This document shows positions 1 to 5,404 of a DNA stretch of 5,404 nucleotides, piece by piece. Positions within the stretch are counted from its first letter, which is position 1. Every line of letters begins with the position of its first letter. The translations under genes were made by a program, and so were the position numbers. The notes under the pieces were generated by a model. That model searched no databases. It was not told where the DNA came from and saw nothing but the letters and a program-made list of their open reading frames with translations. The stretch is from positions 1 through 5,404 of the forward strand of contig JBOGDF010000364.1 in the NCBI GenBank assembly GCA_050701635.1, read 5' to 3'. This stretch comes from WHSM01 sp050701635. GTDB taxonomy: Bacteria; Actinomycetota; Actinomycetes; Mycobacteriales; Micromonosporaceae.

Positions 1-63
1 AGCGTGGGCACCGTGCCCGGGACCGGCGGCGGGACCAGATACAGGCCCCGCCGTCCGGCCCGC

Positions 64-402
64 TCAGAGGGCGTCGACGCCGCGCTCACCGGTACGCACC
101 CGGACCGCGTCGTCGACCGGTACCACCCACACCTTGCCGTCGCCGATCCGCCCGGTACGGGCGGCGCCGACGATGGCGTCGACCACCTTCTCCACGTCGA
201 TGCCGTCCACCAGCACATCGATCTTGATCTTCGGTACGAACTCCACCGTGTACTCGGCGCCCCGGTACACCTCGGTGTGGCCCTTCTGGCGGCCGTACCC
301 CTGGACTTCACTGATCGTCAGCCCAGCCACGCCGAGCGCCGCGAGCGCCTCCTTCACGGCGTCGAGCTGGAACGGCTTCACGACCGCGGTGACGAGCTTC
401 AT
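64..402 (-). CDS. glnK: PII family nitrogen regulatory protein (GlnK/GlnB)
   Basis: Trimeric cytosolic signal protein that senses 2-oxoglutarate and ATP/ADP and controls its partners, chiefly the Amt channel encoded just upstream. The 112 residues equal the usual PII length and align without gaps to the family. Visible landmarks are Q39, the T-loop with Y51, K58, the segment TGRIGDGK at 83-90, and R101/R103, which are the nucleotide and 2-oxoglutarate contacts known in the family. Y51 is the residue that actinobacterial GlnD adenylylates (uridylylated in enterobacteria), so modification is expected by inference. The ATG at 402 is preceded by AAGGAG with a 5-base spacer, inside the end of amt, and the start overlaps the amt stop as ATGA, so the two genes are co-transcribed and probably translationally coupled. 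glnK is chosen over glnB because of the amt linkage; sequence alone does not separate the names. Confidence 0.97.
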   Translation of the reverse strand: MKLVTAVVKPFQLDAVKEALAALGVAGLTISEVQGYGRQKGHTEVYRGAEYTVEFVPKIKIDVLVDGIDVEKVVDAIVGAARTGRIGDGKVWVVPVDDAVRVRTGERGVDAL

Positions 403-1754
403 GCCTGCTCCTTCCCGGCGCCAGCGGTGACCGGCGTCGCGTCGACCGGCGGACCGGTGACCACCGGCCGCTGCGAGCTACCGCTGGTCAGCCCACCGGA
501 GAAGTCGTACGCGCTCTCCGCGTGCTCGACCAGGTCGATGCCCTCGTACTCAGCATCCTTGCCAGCCCGGAACCCGATCGTCTTGTCGATTCCGAACGCC
601 AGCACCAACGCGATGGTGAACGACATCACCGAGACGATGCCGCTGCCCAGCGCCTGCTTGCCGAGCTGGGTGAGACCGCCGCCGTAGAACAGGCCCTCGT
701 TGGTGACCAGCGAGCTGATCGCGCTGGTGCCGAAGAAGCCGATCCACAGCGAACCGACCCATCCGCCGACGAAGTGCACGCCGACCACGTCGAGCGAGTC
801 GTCGTACTTCAGCAGGTACTTCAGCCCCACCGCCAGCGCGCACAGTACGCCGGCCACCAGGCCCAGCAGCACCGACGCCGCGGGGGTGATGAAGGCGCAG
901 GCCGGGGTGATCGCGACCAGACCGGCGACCGCGCCGGAGGACGCGCCGACCAGGGTCGGCTTCTTGTCCCGGATCCACTCCACGATCAGCCAGCCCAGCA
1001 CACCGGCCGCGGTCGCGACCTGGGTGTTGAGGAACGCGACCGCCGTGGTGGCGTCCGCGGTCAGCTCAGAGCCGGCGTTGAAGCCGAACCAGCCGAACCA
1101 CAGCAGCCCGGCGCCCAGCGCCACCAGCGGTACGTTGTGCGGCTTGAACGCTTCCTTCGGCCACCCGGTACGCCGACCGAGCACGATCGCCAACGCGAGC
1201 GCCGCGGCACCGGCGTTGATGTGCACCGCCGTTCCACCGGCGAAGTCCAAGGCACCGATCGTGGCGCCGATGTAGCCGCCACCCCACACCATGTGCGCGA
1301 CCGGGAAGTAGACCAGCGTCGCCCAGCCGGCGGCGAACACCAACCAGCCCGCGAACTTCGCGCGGTCGGACACCGCACCGCTGATCAGTGCCACCGTGAT
1401 GATCGCGAACATCATCTGGAACGCGACGAACACGTACGTGGGGATCCCGGTCGACACGTCGCCGAGCATCCACACTTCGGTCATCAGGTTCTTGGTGCCC
1501 GGATAGTCGCCGAGATTGCCCACGAACCCGGGAATCAACCCGGTGTCGTCGGCGCCGAACGCCATGGTGAAGCCGTAGAACAGCCACAACACGGAGATGA
1601 GCCCGATACACGAGAAGCTCATCATCATCATGTTGAGGACGCCCTTGGACCGGTTCAGACCGCCGTAGAACAGCGCCAGACCCGGCGTCATCAACAGCAC
1701 GAGGGCGCTGGATATCAGCAACCACGCGGTGTTACCGGTGTCGATCTCAGGCAC
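399..1754 (-). CDS. amt: Ammonium transporter (Amt family)
   Basis: Integral membrane channel for ammonium uptake, working as a trimer and closed by PII at low need. From the GTG at 1754 it has 451 residues and about 11 hydrophobic spans (roughly 10-30, 44-64, 105-125, 137-155, 170-193, 210-228, 238-260, 271-289, 293-315, 321-342, 370-394), the standard Amt fold. Seen directly: the family signature beginning DFAGGTAVH at 170-178, whose H178 is the first of the pore twin histidines; H327 in GVHFVGG is the second; the WFGWFGFNAGS segment; and the phenylalanine-gate region FQMMF at 112-116. The cytoplasmic EGIDLVEHAESAY segment near 404-416 is the conserved PII-responsive C-terminal region, followed by a variable tail of about 35 residues. 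The GTG at 1754 has GAGGGAGG 4 bases upstream; the longer in-frame GTG at 1802 has no such site and would add 16 non-conserved residues. First gene of an operon with the PII gene. Confidence 0.97.
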   Translation of the reverse strand: MPEIDTGNTAWLLISSALVLLMTPGLALFYGGLNRSKGVLNMMMMSFSCIGLISVLWLFYGFTMAFGADDTGLIPGFVGNLGDYPGTKNLMTEVWMLGDVSTGIPTYVFVAFQMMFAIITVALISGAVSDRAKFAGWLVFAAGWATLVYFPVAHMVWGGGYIGATIGALDFAGGTAVHINAGAAALALAIVLGRRTGWPKEAFKPHNVPLVALGAGLLWFGWFGFNAGSELTADATTAVAFLNTQVATAAGVLGWLIVEWIRDKKPTLVGASSGAVAGLVAITPACAFITPAASVLLGLVAGVLCALAVGLKYLLKYDDSLDVVGVHFVGGWVGSLWIGFFGTSAISSLVTNEGLFYGGGLTQLGKQALGSGIVSVMSFTIALVLAFGIDKTIGFRAGKDAEYEGIDLVEHAESAYDFSGGLTSGSSQRPVVTGPPVDATPVTAGAGKEQA

Positions 1755-1758
1755 GCTG

Positions 1759-1766
1759 CCTCCCTC
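1759..1766 (-). promoter_or_regulatory. Ribosome binding site deciding the amt start
   Basis: Reading the minus strand, GAGGGAGG ends 4 bases before the GTG at 1754. It is complementary to the 16S rRNA 3' end. No comparable purine run precedes the alternative GTG at 1802, so this site fixes the amt start at 1754. Confidence 0.6.
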
Positions 1767-1839
1767 TGGATACCCCTCCTCTCCGGCGCGTACGGGCAGC
1801 ACTGCCCATGCCGGATTGCACTGAGCGTGACGCGAGCCT

Positions 1840-1877
1840 GTTTCACCCCCCGTTCACGTTTGTTACAGCGGTGTGAA
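1840..1877 (-). promoter_or_regulatory. Candidate GlnR operator upstream of amt
   Basis: On the minus strand this stretch reads TTCAC-n6-GTAAC-n6-GAACG-n6-GAAAC, four pentamers at exact 11-base steps, ending 85 bases before the amt GTG. The GlnR box described in actinobacteria is gTnAC-n6-GaAAC in tandem. Pentamers 1, 2 and 4 fit with 4/5, 4/5 and 5/5 matches; pentamer 3 fits poorly. GlnR is the OmpR-type activator of amt-glnK-glnD under nitrogen limitation, so location and target agree. A further GTAAC lies upstream (1904-1908) but is out of phase. No convincing -10/-35 pair was found, so the transcription start is not placed. Confidence 0.5.
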
Positions 1878-1941
1878 CGGCCGATCCACGTACCGTGAGG
1901 ATCGTTACCGGCGCTGGCCAGCGGGCCTAGCATGGCGGGCT

Positions 1942-2448
1942 ATGGAGTTGTTGGCCGCTGGCCGGACCGCCGACGTGTACGCGCTCGATGATCACCGAGT
2001 GTTACGCCGCTACCGCACACGGCATGGTGTCGAGCCGGAGGCCGCCGACCTGCACCGGCGGCTGCACGCGCTCCCGGCCCGGCTCTCCGGCGATCCGGCG
2101 GTACGCATCCTGCACCGCGATCTGCATCCCGAGAACGTGATCATGACCCCGGACGGGCCCTACCTGATCGACTGGACCAACGCCGCCGAGGGCGACCCCG
2201 CGATCGACGTCGCGTTCAGCGCGCTGATCCTGGCCGAGGTCGCGGTCGGCGACTTCGGCGTGCCGCCCGAGCAGGTCCGTGCCCTGCTCACCGCTTTCCT
2301 CGGGTACGCCGGCCCCGTACCGCCGTCAGCCCTGGAGCAGACCGTCGCGCTCCGCGCCGCCGACCCCCACCTGAGTCCGGCCGAGGTAGCCCGCCTCGGC
2401 GCCGCGTCCGCGCTGGTGTCGGGCATCGACGCGGCACGGACCGGGTAG
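1942..2448 (+). CDS. Phosphotransferase-fold (APH/choline kinase-like) protein, apparently internally shortened
   Basis: This gene encodes 168 residues from the ATG at 1942. The N-terminus, MELLAAGRTADVYALDD then VLRRYR, resembles the nucleotide-binding start of small actinobacterial phosphotransferases. The catalytic loop HRDLHPEN is at 58-65 (D60 and N65 as the expected base and metal ligand), and IDW with D77 matches the second metal-binding Asp. Only about 35 residues separate the first strands from the ADLHRRLHALP helix that normally precedes the catalytic loop; related proteins usually have some 50-60 more residues here, carrying the rest of the N-lobe and the hinge that holds the adenine ring. 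The reading frame is intact, so this is either an in-frame internal deletion (near 2041-2050) making a non-functional kinase or an unusually small active form. Substrate unknown. There is no strong Shine-Dalgarno site; the start rests on homology, and in-frame codons upstream back to 1873 look non-conserved. It is transcribed divergently from amt. Confidence 0.75.
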   Translation: MELLAAGRTADVYALDDHRVLRRYRTRHGVEPEAADLHRRLHALPARLSGDPAVRILHRDLHPENVIMTPDGPYLIDWTNAAEGDPAIDVAFSALILAEVAVGDFGVPPEQVRALLTAFLGYAGPVPPSALEQTVALRAADPHLSPAEVARLGAASALVSGIDAARTG

Positions 2449-2457
2449 GCATCTGCC

Positions 2458-2580
2458 ATGCGGATCGGAAACTGGGACGTCAGGCCGCTCGGCGGCGGGC
2501 TCGGGTGCCTCGCGATGGTGCTGATCTCGATCGCGCTCTCCGTCCTCTGCACCATCGGCGCCAACCTCCTGATCCGTTAA
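2458..2580 (+). CDS. Small single-span membrane protein, 40 residues
   Basis: A short frame from the ATG at 2458 to the TAA at 2578-2580 encodes 40 residues. A polar N-terminus, MRIGNWDVRPLGGG, is followed by one hydrophobic stretch (about 15-38, including CLAMVLISIALSVL) ending in Arg. This is the shape of a one-pass membrane peptide, and it resembles small uncharacterised proteins with a PLGGG..GCL motif that I recall from actinobacteria; this recollection is unverified. It starts 9 bases after the kinase-like gene stops, suggesting co-transcription, although the Shine-Dalgarno (a GTAGG overlapping the previous stop) is only moderate. It ends two bases before the inverted repeat at 2582. 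Function unknown. Confidence 0.6.
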   Translation: MRIGNWDVRPLGGGLGCLAMVLISIALSVLCTIGANLLIR

Positions 2581-2581
2581 G

Positions 2582-2630
2582 AGATCTTGGTAGTTGAGTG
2601 TCAGGATCGAGCACTCAACTACCAAGATCT
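2582..2630. repeat. Perfect 19-bp inverted repeat between convergent genes (possible bidirectional terminator)
   Basis: Arms 2582-2600 and 2612-2630 are exact reverse complements (19 of 19), separated by an 11-base loop (2601-2611). The arms are about 42% GC, in contrast to the very GC-rich flanks. Beyond the arms, TAA/TTA at 2578-2580 and 2633-2635 could pair after a small internal loop. The element lies between the plus-strand small membrane gene (stop 2580) and the minus-strand protease gene (stop 2650), the position expected for a shared transcription terminator. There is no T-run on either side, so it would have to be a U-less actinobacterial-type terminator. Alternatively it is one copy of a dispersed palindromic repeat. 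Confidence 0.85.
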
Positions 2631-2649
2631 ACTTAGCGGGGGTACGGCG

Positions 2650-3456
2650 TCAGGCGTCGATCTGGTCTTGCAGGGCGGTCGAGCACGTCGCTACTTCGGC
2701 GTAGACGCCGGGCTTGCCGGGGAGGGCGCAGCCCTCGCCCCAGGAGACGACGCCGAACAGCTTGCCGTTGAGCACCAGCGGGCCGCCCGAGTCGCCCTGG
2801 CAGGAGTCCTTGCCACCCTCCTCGTACCCGGCGCAGATCTCGCCGTCGGCGACGTAGTTGTCGCCGTACACGTCGGGCTTGGCGCAGTACGCGTCGCCCA
2901 TCACCGGTACGTCGACCTTCTGGAACGTCTCGTCCGGGCCGGTGCCCTTGGTGTCGCCCCAGCCGTACACCGTGCTGGCGGCGCCCTCGGCGTCGGCGGC
3001 CGGGTCGGTTTCCAGCTCCAGCGTGGCGACGCCCTCGAACGGGGTCTCTAGCGTCAGCACCGCGACGTCGTGGCCGGGGCTCTGGCCGTACTCCGGGTCG
3101 GACCAGATGTTCGCGATCTTCGACTCCTGGCCGACGCTGGTGTCGGACAGGTCGTCGCGACCCTGGATCGCGGTGTAGCCGGCCTGGTCGGCCTGTACGC
3201 AGTGCGCCGCGGTCACGATCTTGTTCGCCTTCACCAGGGTGGCGCCGCAGTACTCCTTGTTCGGCGCCGGCGAGTCCACATGGGACAGCTGGATCGCCCA
3301 CGGGAAGTCGGCGGTGTGCGCGATCTCGCCGCCGACGATGCTGCTGTGTACGTCGTCGTTGGCCGTCTGCTGGGCGTACGCGTTGCCCACGGTCAGCGTC
3401 ATCGCGGCCGCGGCCATCGCCACCACCCCGAGACTGAGTACGGTCTTCGTCTTCAC
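2650..3456 (-). CDS. Secreted trypsin-like serine protease (S1 family)
   Basis: Exported endopeptidase of the chymotrypsin/trypsin fold, 268 residues. The signal peptide covers residues 1-28 (KTK, hydrophobic core, cleavage after AYA). A short propeptide at 29-39 precedes the mature start IVGG at 40-43. The triad is H85 (TAAHC), D130 (HDVAVL) and S223 (GDSGGP). D217, six residues before the serine, is the S1 pocket aspartate of trypsins, so cleavage after Lys/Arg is predicted. Likely disulfides are C70-C86, C191-C208 and C219-C243; C258 has no evident partner. The order closely parallels Streptomyces griseus trypsin. The residue before IVGG is Ser, not Lys/Arg, so trypsin-type autoactivation is unlikely. 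The GTG at 3456 is preceded by GGGGAG with a 6-base spacer and begins exactly at the signal peptide; a longer frame to 3621 would bury the signal. The upstream gene is 194 bases away, so it probably has its own promoter. Confidence 0.95.
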   Translation of the reverse strand: MKTKTVLSLGVVAMAAAAMTLTVGNAYAQQTANDDVHSSIVGGEIAHTADFPWAIQLSHVDSPAPNKEYCGATLVKANKIVTAAHCVQADQAGYTAIQGRDDLSDTSVGQESKIANIWSDPEYGQSPGHDVAVLTLETPFEGVATLELETDPAADAEGAASTVYGWGDTKGTGPDETFQKVDVPVMGDAYCAKPDVYGDNYVADGEICAGYEEGGKDSCQGDSGGPLVLNGKLFGVVSWGEGCALPGKPGVYAEVATCSTALQDQIDA

Positions 3457-3482
3457 TGTGCTCTCCCCAGGTCCACTGCTCC

Positions 3483-3500
3483 GCGCCCGGGATCGGGCGC
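3483..3500 (-). other. Stem-loop in the protease 5' leader
   Basis: GCGCCCG (3483-3489) and CGGGCGC (3494-3500) form a perfect 7-bp all-GC stem with a 4-base loop. It sits about 27 bases upstream of the protease GTG, clear of its Shine-Dalgarno at 3463-3468. It could affect translation or mRNA stability, but such short GC stems also arise by chance in this base composition. Confidence 0.35.
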
Positions 3501-3650
3501 CTCGATGGACCGGGACGCTAATCGGGGAATTCACGGCGAATTCGGCTCTGGCGAGTAGTTGCCAACGGCCGCCACCAACAGTGGCGACCTGATCGCTATC
3601 AGCGACAGTGTCCTTAGCCACGTCCTAACGCGACGTGCGTACCCGCGGGG

Positions 3651-4439
3651 TCAGCGGAGGGCGTACTCGAGGATGTGGCGCTCGTGGTCGATCAGCCGCA
3701 GGTCGCGCATCGGGCGGCGTAGGTGGCCCTTGCGGACGATCCGTACGAACGCCGGATCCCCGGCGGCGGCCATCCGGCGGATCCCCTCGACGTGGTCGAT
3801 GATGCGCTTGCGGATCACGCGTACCAGCCGGTGCCGGTCGCGCGGGGTCAGGCCGTACGCGTCGGCGAACATCCGCAGCCGGCGCGGCCGGTCCGGGCGC
3901 TTCCAGCCGAGGGTGAACGAATCCCGGTCCCCGAACAGCGGCACCCAGGTCCAGGCGGCGTACGCCACGTCGTAGATCCGGGCGCCGGGCGAGGCGAGGT
4001 CGAAGTCGATCAGCGCCAGGCTGCCGTCGGGGCGCCAGACCACGTTGTGTGGTGCTGCGTCGTGGTGGCACACCACCTCGGTGTCCGGCGGCGGCGGGCC
4101 GAACGAGCGCCACACCATCCCGGGCGGGGTGTGGAAGCCGTACTGCGCGTCGTGGAACATCCGCAGCATCTTGGCGACGGTGACCAGCGCCTCGTCGGTG
4201 GTCCAGTGCTCCGCGAGCGGATATTCGCCGCACTCCCCCTCGATGTACGAGAGCACCTCGCGGCCCCGGTCGTCGATGCCCAGCGCGCGCGGGGCGCCGG
4301 TGAAGCCGACCGTCTCCAGGTGCCGCAGCAACGCGTGTACGGCACGGGTCCACGGGCCGGTGTTGCGGCGTACGGTCTCGCCAACCCGGACCACCCGGCT
4401 CGTGTTACCGCCGTGGAGCGGTATCTCCTGCTGCGTCAC
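3651..4439 (-). CDS. Aminoglycoside/choline kinase-fold phosphotransferase (APH family)
   Basis: A 262-residue cytosolic protein of the APH (PF01636-type) fold, predicted to transfer phosphate from ATP to an unknown small-molecule hydroxyl. The N-terminus has the glycine-rich LHGGNTSRVVRVG at 8-20. The linker region includes GIDDRGREVLSYIEG at 54-68. The catalytic loop is HHDAAPHN at 125-132, with D127 and N132, and IDFD at 144-147 supplies the metal-binding D145. YDVAYAAWTWVPL follows at 156-168, and the C-terminal third is helical and rich in Arg/His. The canonical N-lobe lysine is not obvious; arginines occupy that stretch. The chosen GTG at 4439 has GGAG 6 bases upstream; the frame continues open to 4928 but that part only shadows ftsY. 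It begins 26 bases after the ftsY stop on the same strand, so the two may be co-transcribed. Nothing points to antibiotic resistance specifically; most chromosomal members of this group have no known substrate. Confidence 0.9.
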   Translation of the reverse strand: MTQQEIPLHGGNTSRVVRVGETVRRNTGPWTRAVHALLRHLETVGFTGAPRALGIDDRGREVLSYIEGECGEYPLAEHWTTDEALVTVAKMLRMFHDAQYGFHTPPGMVWRSFGPPPPDTEVVCHHDAAPHNVVWRPDGSLALIDFDLASPGARIYDVAYAAWTWVPLFGDRDSFTLGWKRPDRPRRLRMFADAYGLTPRDRHRLVRVIRKRIIDHVEGIRRMAAAGDPAFVRIVRKGHLRRPMRDLRLIDHERHILEYALR

Positions 4440-4465
4440 CCGACACTCCGCGCGCTGACCGGTGC

Positions 4466-5404
4466 CTAGCCCGCCTCGCCGACCAGGGCGTCGGCGAACT
4501 GCTCCGGGTCGAACGGCGCGAGATCGTCGGGGCCTTCCCCCAGCCCGACGAGTTTGACGGGAATCCCCAGCTGGCGCTGCACCGCGATCACGATGCCGCC
4601 CTTGGCGGTGCCGTCCAACTTGGTCAGCACCACCCCGGTCACCTCCACCACCTCGGTGAACACCCGGGCCTGCTGCAGGCCGTTCTGGCCGGTGGTGCCG
4701 TCGAGCACCAGCAGGGTCTCGTCGACCTCGCCGTGCTTCTCCACCACCCGCTTGATCTTGCTGAGCTCGTCCATTAGGTTGGCTTTGTTCTGCAGCCGGC
4801 CCGCGGTGTCGATCACCACGGTCTCGACGCCGGATTCGGCGCCACGGCGTACCGCCTCGAAGGCGACGCTCGCCGGGTCCTGTCGCTCGGCACCGCGTAC
4901 CACCTCGGCGCCGACCCGCTCGGCCCACGTGGTGAGCTGCTCGGCGGCGGCGGCCCGGAACGTGTCCGCCGCGCCGAGTACGACGCTGTGACCGTCCGCC
5001 ACCAACACGCGTGCGATCTTGCCACAGGTGGTGGTCTTCCCCGAGCCGTTCACACCGACGACCAGCACGACTCCGGGCCGGTCGCCGTGGCGTACGGCTT
5101 TCACGGCACGGTCCAGCTTCGGGTCCAGCGCCGCGATCAGCTCCTCGCGCAGCAGCTCCCGCAGCTCGCTCGGGCTACGCGTACCCAGCACCTTCGTACG
5201 GTCCCGGAGCCGCTCGGTGATCTCGGTGGTGGCCGCCATCCCGACGTCGGCGGAGAGCAGGGTCTCCTCGATCTCGTCCCAGGCGTCGTCGTCGAGATGC
5301 TCCCGGGCCAGCAGCGCGAGCAGGCCGCGCCCGAGCACGTTCTGCGACCGGGAGAGCCGGGCGCGCAGGCGTACCAGCCGGCCGGCGGTGGGCTCCGGTC
5401 CTCC
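4466..5404 (-). CDS. ftsY: Signal recognition particle receptor FtsY (partial, N-terminus outside window)
   Basis: Membrane-associated GTPase that receives the SRP (Ffh plus 4.5S RNA) with its translating ribosome and delivers it to the Sec translocon. The visible 312 residues contain the N domain (helical, beginning near RLRARLSRSQNVLGRGLLALL) and the complete G domain. The GTP-binding motifs are in order: GVNGSGKTTT (117-126, P-loop), DTFRA (147-151), DTAGR (199-203), TKLDG (261-265), and the closing GLGEGPDDLAPF (287-298), which separates FtsY from Ffh together with the lack of an M domain after the G domain. The frame stays open through base 5404, so the true start and the variable acidic or membrane-binding A region lie beyond the window; the in-frame GTG at 5338 falls inside the conserved N domain and is not the start. 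It ends with TAG at 4466-4468. Confidence 0.97.
   Translation of the reverse strand, partial: GGPEPTAGRLVRLRARLSRSQNVLGRGLLALLAREHLDDDAWDEIEETLLSADVGMAATTEITERLRDRTKVLGTRSPSELRELLREELIAALDPKLDRAVKAVRHGDRPGVVLVVGVNGSGKTTTCGKIARVLVADGHSVVLGAADTFRAAAAEQLTTWAERVGAEVVRGAERQDPASVAFEAVRRGAESGVETVVIDTAGRLQNKANLMDELSKIKRVVEKHGEVDETLLVLDGTTGQNGLQQARVFTEVVEVTGVVLTKLDGTAKGGIVIAVQRQLGIPVKLVGLGEGPDDLAPFDPEQFADALVGEAG

Noticed and set aside
6..18. GGGCACCGTGCCC inverted repeat at the window edge
   Set aside because: The arms are separated by one base, so no hairpin can form, and it may lie within the next gene.
1755..1802. 16-residue N-terminal extension of Amt from the GTG at 1802
   Set aside because: No Shine-Dalgarno precedes it, the residues are not Amt-like, and the GTG at 1754 has a strong site.
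522..1898. Long plus-strand open frame (458 codons) opposite amt
   Set aside because: It is the antisense shadow of amt; the product is a low-complexity Arg/Gln/His/Asp-rich string with no domain, typical of high-GC antisense frames.
1912..1923. 12-bp perfect palindrome CGCTGGCCAGCG upstream of the kinase-like gene
   Set aside because: A short palindrome of G/C-rich letters is expected by chance here; no second copy or known operator match.
3527..3543. Two GAATTC sites five bases apart upstream of the protease
   Set aside because: AT-richer than its surroundings and might be an operator or part of a promoter, but I could not place a credible -10/-35 pair and nothing else supports a binding site.
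3457..3621. Longer protease start at 3621
   Set aside because: It would place 55 Arg-rich residues ahead of a complete signal peptide; the GTG at 3456 with GGGGAG fits export.
3619..3637. CACGTC / GACGTG hairpin after the APH-fold gene as terminator
   Set aside because: Only 6 bp with a 7-base loop and no T-run; too weak to call.
4440..4928. Extended start of the APH-fold gene inside ftsY
   Set aside because: The extra 163 residues are an Arg/Gly-rich frame-shifted shadow of ftsY; homology to the family begins at the GTG at 4439.

Overview
The window is high-GC DNA with strong G/C preference at third codon positions, frequent GTG starts and good Shine-Dalgarno sites. It looks like an actinobacterial chromosome. 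The order ftsY ... amt - PII gene resembles the actinobacterial ftsY / amtB-glnK-glnD neighbourhood, and protein style and codon use suggest Micromonosporales; that family-level guess is inference. I see no RNA gene, insertion sequence, phage gene or CRISPR array.

Layout, left to right. (1) A nitrogen-assimilation operon on the minus strand: amt (ammonium channel, 1754 down to 399) overlaps the PII signal protein gene (402 down to 64) by 4 bases; glnD would be expected beyond base 1 but is not visible. (2) A divergent intergenic region (1755-1941) with a plausible GlnR-type operator upstream of amt. (3) A short plus-strand pair: a phosphotransferase-fold protein that looks internally shortened (1942-2448), followed 9 bases later by a 40-residue single-span membrane protein (2458-2580). 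(4) A perfect 19-bp inverted repeat (2582-2630), AT-richer than its surroundings, between two convergent transcription units. (5) A minus-strand series read right to left: ftsY (SRP receptor GTPase, N-terminus outside the window), an aminoglycoside/choline-kinase-fold phosphotransferase 26 bases downstream of it, then, after a 194-base gap, a secreted trypsin-like serine protease.

How they work together: Amt brings in ammonium, PII gates Amt and reports nitrogen and energy state, and GlnR probably switches the pair on under nitrogen limitation. FtsY docks ribosome-SRP complexes at the membrane and is not functionally tied to the nitrogen genes. The genes between them (two phosphotransferase-fold proteins, a small membrane protein and an exported protease) look like ordinary accessory or lineage-specific genes. 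I found no convincing new multi-gene system. The items most worth a second look are the shortened kinase-like gene, the small membrane protein, the perfect inverted repeat and the putative GlnR box.
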